Of a DNA stretch of 64,000 bases, positions 60,197-64,000 are shown one piece after another. The position numbers were made by a program, and so were the translations under genes. Location: assembly GCA_029959085.1 (NCBI GenBank), contig JARWIR010000010.1, forward strand, positions 18,745,001 through 18,809,000. The letters run 5' to 3'. The stretch is from Nemophila menziesii (taxonomy: Eukaryota > Streptophyta > Magnoliopsida > Boraginales > Hydrophyllaceae). Position 1 is the first letter of the stretch. Each line of letters opens with the position of its first letter. The notes under the pieces were generated by a model. The model was not told the DNA's origin, did no database searches, and was given only the letters and a program-made list of their open reading frames with translations.

Positions 60197-61370
60197 ACAC
60201 ATATGGCCTTTAAATTGGTTGGCAGACCAAAAAGGGCTAGTACAAAAAAGGTTGATGAGGTTCAAGTTAAAAAGTGGAGAAAATAAAATTTAAAGGCCAC
60301 AGGTGGTTCCACAAAAGCAGGCCTTGTAGCAGGCCACATAGAAGGTCCATTAACTAGGTGCATTATTGGTATATATGCCTTCATATAAGTTATTTTTTTG
60401 TAATGCTTATAGACATACTTTTTTGGATCTAATACAAGGGGTAAAATGTCACGAAAACTTAGCACAGAGAGGTAAAATGTTACGAAAACCGCGCATATGA
60501 CTAACACATGACCAATTAACGACGATTTTTGACAGATTTCATTAAGTAGGGGTAACGAGTCACTAAAACTTAGTATAAGAGGTAAAATGCCATGTTTTCT
60601 AAAATAAAAGATAAATAGTCAATCGACCCATAGTAAAAGGATATTTACTCTAAATAAAAATAAGTTATACATTACTGAATGCGGTTATATTATACCATTA
60701 CAAAAATTGTTTTACTAAAAATAGTATACTATAAAAAGTGTATGTATACCAATTTTTTTGTCAAATTTTTTTTTTTTGGTAAAATATGTATGAATATTGA
60801 CCAGAAATCGTGGGTACAAATGTTAGAGTAAAAATAATTTTTAAATGCCAAATAACTTTATGATAATATTAAAAAATGTGTATTGCATAGTTGACCAATA
60901 AACAAAAACAAAAATTAATTGCATAGGCCGTTTCTTTCACCTCCATTTTTTCACTTAGATAATTATTTATAAAACGAGTTAACGAACCATTATATTGTTC
61001 ATGCTAATATGTATCGAATAAACACGAGATAACTGAAAACATACAAGAAACCGAAGAAACCAGTGCGTGTCATCCTAGAATCCATTTTATTCTTCTTCAG
61101 TAATTTGTTCCTAAACAATTTTGCTAGTTGCTATTAATTATCCATCATTAAACCAGCTAGAATACCTGGTAAAAGATAAACCATACAAATAAAGGCATAA
61201 ATACTTTCATCTTTTAAGCCTTAGTATAAAGAATTTCAGAGGCTAATTACCCCGAATCGCTTGAATTACATTCATTATTTTCTTTCCCAGATTCTACTCA
61301 TATATATAAATAAATACCCGTAGTCCCTAAAGGTGTTTGACAAAAATCCCAGCAGAATCTTAGCAGCTTC
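60197..61370. other. AT-rich intergenic DNA and GT14 downstream flank
   Basis: Three scattered copies of GAGGTAAAATG followed by TACGAAAAC or similar occur at 60434-60595. From about 61090 the sequence is the GT14 3' flank that also occurs, diverged, at 21590-21925. No gene. Confidence 0.45.
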
Positions 61371-61392
61371 ATTTCCACCTTATTTCCCATTA

Positions 61393-62839
61393 TCAAACAC
61401 AATGATTTGAATCAAAATCTTTATCAGATAACAAACCATTAATAAGAATTTCAATTCTTTTAGCACCCATTCTTGGTTTCAACGTACTAATATTCCCAAT
61501 TACACTATCATTTAAATTCCAACTCCCTGTAACAAATCCATCACCTTCTCTCCCTAACAATTCAGAATCAATTTTATCAAGAACAGCTTCATCTTTACCA
61601 AATTTTCTCGCAAATGGAGCATTACTATCCACCATTCTTTGATAATCATCAATGTTTAAAAAATGAGGATGCTGTTTCGGTGGATTATCCCATGATATAA
61701 AATGTAAATCATGATTCACAGTAGTGTTACGAAATTCATTAGCGTTACATATTACTGTATGAAAATAACCTTCTGGTGATGAAAGAAAATTCGCGTAATA
61801 CATTAAAACTATCCTCGGTAAATTATCCCATCCCCATAAACAATACTCCATAAATGGACGAGAAAGCATCATCCAAGCAGAACCTAATTAAAAAAAAAAA
61901 AAAAAACATCATAAGATATTTGTATTAATTTTACATTAAGATATTAAGAAATTCTCACCTGTAAAAAGCTTATAAGCTGTAGGAACGTTTCTTTTTTCAG
62001 AAACCCAAAACACGTCGGATTTTTTTGAACTGTATAGACCAGGATCGATTATAAGAGGTCTAGCTCTATGTGACCTAGAAGATTAATTTTAGTAAGTAAA
62101 TTAATTAAAAATTAAAAGTAAAAAAAAAAAAAAAACATACTCTTTCCAACCAATATCACTAGTATGTTCAATGAAATTTAGCTCTCTTGGAATATTTGAT
62201 AATGAATGAAGTAAATCTGATATAAGAGTGTAGAATAATTAAGAAAAAATTAAGAATAAAATGGAATTAAAAGAAAATATATATATATATATATATACCA
62301 TCTTGAGTGACTAAAGGATAATCAGAAGCGCTTAAATTAATAAACCAATCCCAAGCTCCACCTTCTTTTAACAAAATAGCAGCAGCGTGAAGGGTATTAG
62401 TGACCATAGTAGGACCTCTATAAGTAACTAAATTAGATCTCACTACAACTCTAACATTCCCAATTTTAACGAATAAAGGTTCGTTTTTAACAAAGTTAAC
62501 CAACTCTAATCTCTCTTGAGGTGTTGCTTCCAAATCTAAGTGTACTACGTATTGATTCATTGGATGGTATAATGCTTTTAATGCTCTTTTTAAGCTTAAT
62601 CCATCACCACTTGAGCCTGAGATTAAGTAAGCTAATCTTGGTAAGTTTGAAGTAGGGTGTGTTGGGATTATATGAAGTTTTGATTCCACAAAGTTTGGAA
62701 TTACTTGAGGTTTGATTCGGTTATGGTGAAATGGGTATGCAGATAAAATTGTGAAGATTATGAGGAATGATGAGATTATGAAGGTGGAAATTAATGGGAT
62801 GAACCATTTTTTCTTCTTTAATGGATTGTTTATTTCCAT
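61393..62839 (-). CDS. GT14 family glycosyltransferase, GlcAT14-like
   Basis: A Golgi type II membrane enzyme of the Branch (core-2/I-branching) family. Four exons, 62839-62299, 62216-62141, 62074-61959 and 61883-61393, with GT-AG introns and matching phases, give 407 residues. A basic N-terminus (NPLKKKKW) and one membrane segment (about 12-34) precede the catalytic domain. Motifs are LAYLISGSSGDG, QYVVHLDLEA, WDWFINLSASDYPLVTQDDL, IDPGLYSSKKSDVFWV and LFTGSAWMMLSRPF. The C-terminus ends SNHCV before the TGA at 61395-61393. Arabidopsis GlcAT14 enzymes add glucuronic acid to arabinogalactan-protein side chains; the same role here is inferred from family membership. An AT microsatellite (62279-62297) abuts the first donor site. 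The partial copy at 46917-47404 derives from this gene or a very close sister. Confidence 0.93.
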
Positions 62840-64000
62840 GAACCTTACTTCAATCTTTCTTACAGTAAATGGGTTTTTTAAGCAAAAAAAAAAGTGAGAA
62901 TCTTCTTTAGTATTGTGTATAGCTATGGTGTGGTGGAGAATGAGATGTGTGTGGTGTGTGAAAATGGAGAAAGTTGTTTTGTTGTGTTTAAAACGTTCAA
63001 ACTTGAAAGATTTACTGGTTAAGAGTTGGGTATTTGAGTTGGACTCAAATTGCTATTAGTCTTAAATTAGATAATTTAGTTAGTTAACAAGTCTAATATT
63101 GAGTATAGTCTATATATTATTTATGGAATATTTTTATTAATTATATATAATATAGTTTTTGAATTATTTTGATCTAGAATCATCACCGAAGATTTTTCAA
63201 TTATTTTTGGTATTATTTTATCTTAATAATCTTTCAGAATCTATTTAAACTTCAATTTAACTTAGTAGCTTTTTATAATCAATGAAATATAAATATTTAG
63301 TTATAAGATTATAAGTGGTGAGGTGGAGAAAACAAAGATTGTGATCTTGGGAATAGTATTAAGTATTATTGGTGTGGGGTGGTTGATACCAACATGATGT
63401 TTACCCGTGGCTCGTGAGTATTGACTAAAGAGTAAAAGCAATCAAGCGAAAAGTAGATTCTTGTGGTAATTTGATGGGTTGATTGATTGGTTTATAAGAT
63501 GAATTATCCATGAAACCATTCTTAGATTTTAAGGATAAATTGTATAAATTCAAAAAAGGAAATTACTCATAGAGATTAATGAGTTTTATAATTATTCATG
63601 GATTTTTTCCAAAAAAAAAAAGAACACTAGCAAAAGATTCCTGATATAATATATAGTGAAGTTTTAAATTCTTCTTTACTTTTATTTACCTTCCTAACTC
63701 ATCCTTTTTTTATCGGATGTCCCCGTCAATGTGAGATATTTAAATAGTTTTGGAAAAAAATATTTAAATAAACGAAAGAATAAAATAAAATAAAATAAAA
63801 AAAGAAACAGTATATTAATACTACAAGAGACCTAAAAGATAGATACTTTTGCCTAAAAAGACCTAAAAGATAGAGAACAAGAAACACTAAAAACTACGTT
63901 GTGAATCTAAGTTGATGTCTAATACAATAGAATGAGATGATATATATATAACTATTTGCTGAATAAGAAAAGTAAGACTAAACTAATTAGAAAATATATA
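62840..64000. other. GT14 upstream region and AT-rich intergenic DNA
   Basis: The first 150 bp upstream of the GT14 start are CA/CT-rich on the coding strand, with ACACACC units and no clear TATA box. Farther out there is an (AATAA)n-like run at about 63780-63803 and a direct repeat AGACCTAAAAGATAGA at about 63829 and 63860. No further gene is seen. Confidence 0.45.

Noticed and set aside
1..64000. A CRISPR array, bacterial operon or gene-cluster system
   Set aside because: No regular short repeats with unique spacers and no linked enzyme set were seen. The three intact genes share only a general secretory or cell-wall setting.

Overview
The window is nuclear DNA of a flowering plant, most likely a eudicot; I cannot name the species. 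The evidence is intron-bearing genes with GT-AG splice sites, plant gene families (a secreted subtilase, a QUARTET3-like polygalacturonase, a GT14 glucuronosyltransferase), Ty1/copia and Ty3/gypsy LTR elements, L1-type LINEs with an RNase H domain, Stowaway and hAT elements, and an AT-rich background. There is no bacterial-style operon, CRISPR array or rRNA.

Three cellular genes can be reconstructed from start to stop. (1) A minus-strand SBT5.3/AIR3-like subtilase at 11152-14205, nine exons, 764 residues, intact catalytic residues and an unusual hydrophobic C-terminal tail. (2) A plus-strand QRT3-like polygalacturonase at 47791-49481, four exons, 486 residues. (3) A minus-strand GT14 (GlcAT14-like) glycosyltransferase at 61393-62839, four exons, 407 residues. 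All three products would act in the secretory pathway or cell wall, but nothing in the sequence links them as a co-regulated cluster.

The rest is mostly mobile DNA. 1-1011: LINE tail, tandem repeat and a tRNA-derived SINE. 1762-8361: a very young copia element with nearly identical LTRs and a perfect 5-bp target duplication, disabled by one stop codon in gag. 8362-15250: LINE debris, possible orphan exons and the subtilase gene. 15250-20010: a LINE interrupted by a gypsy element (LTR, tRNA-Asp-like primer site, gag). 20000-25100: Stowaway relic, a small promoter-plus-ORF candidate, an hAT element with an 8-bp target duplication, and a LINE RNase H fragment. 25105-28216: a solo LTR inserted into another solo LTR, both with target duplications. 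28290-45420: a Stowaway MITE, copia relics, two LINE relics, and a 1.15-kb inverted duplication whose right arm is cut off by a truncated copia element. 45420-64000: simple repeats, pseudogene copies of the GT14 and QRT3 genes, opposing LINE copies, gypsy LTR blocks and the intact GT14 gene.

The most informative local story is recent segmental rearrangement around QRT3 and GT14. A deletion-bearing GT14 copy (46917-47404) is fused directly to the QRT3 promoter. A second QRT3 promoter plus exon 1 and part of exon 2 lies at 56829-57597, and an older copy of the GT14 downstream flank lies near 21590-21925. I did not find a convincing new biological system; the unusual features are rearrangements, nested insertions and a few unassigned exon-like segments. 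All homology statements come from reading the sequence, not from a database search.
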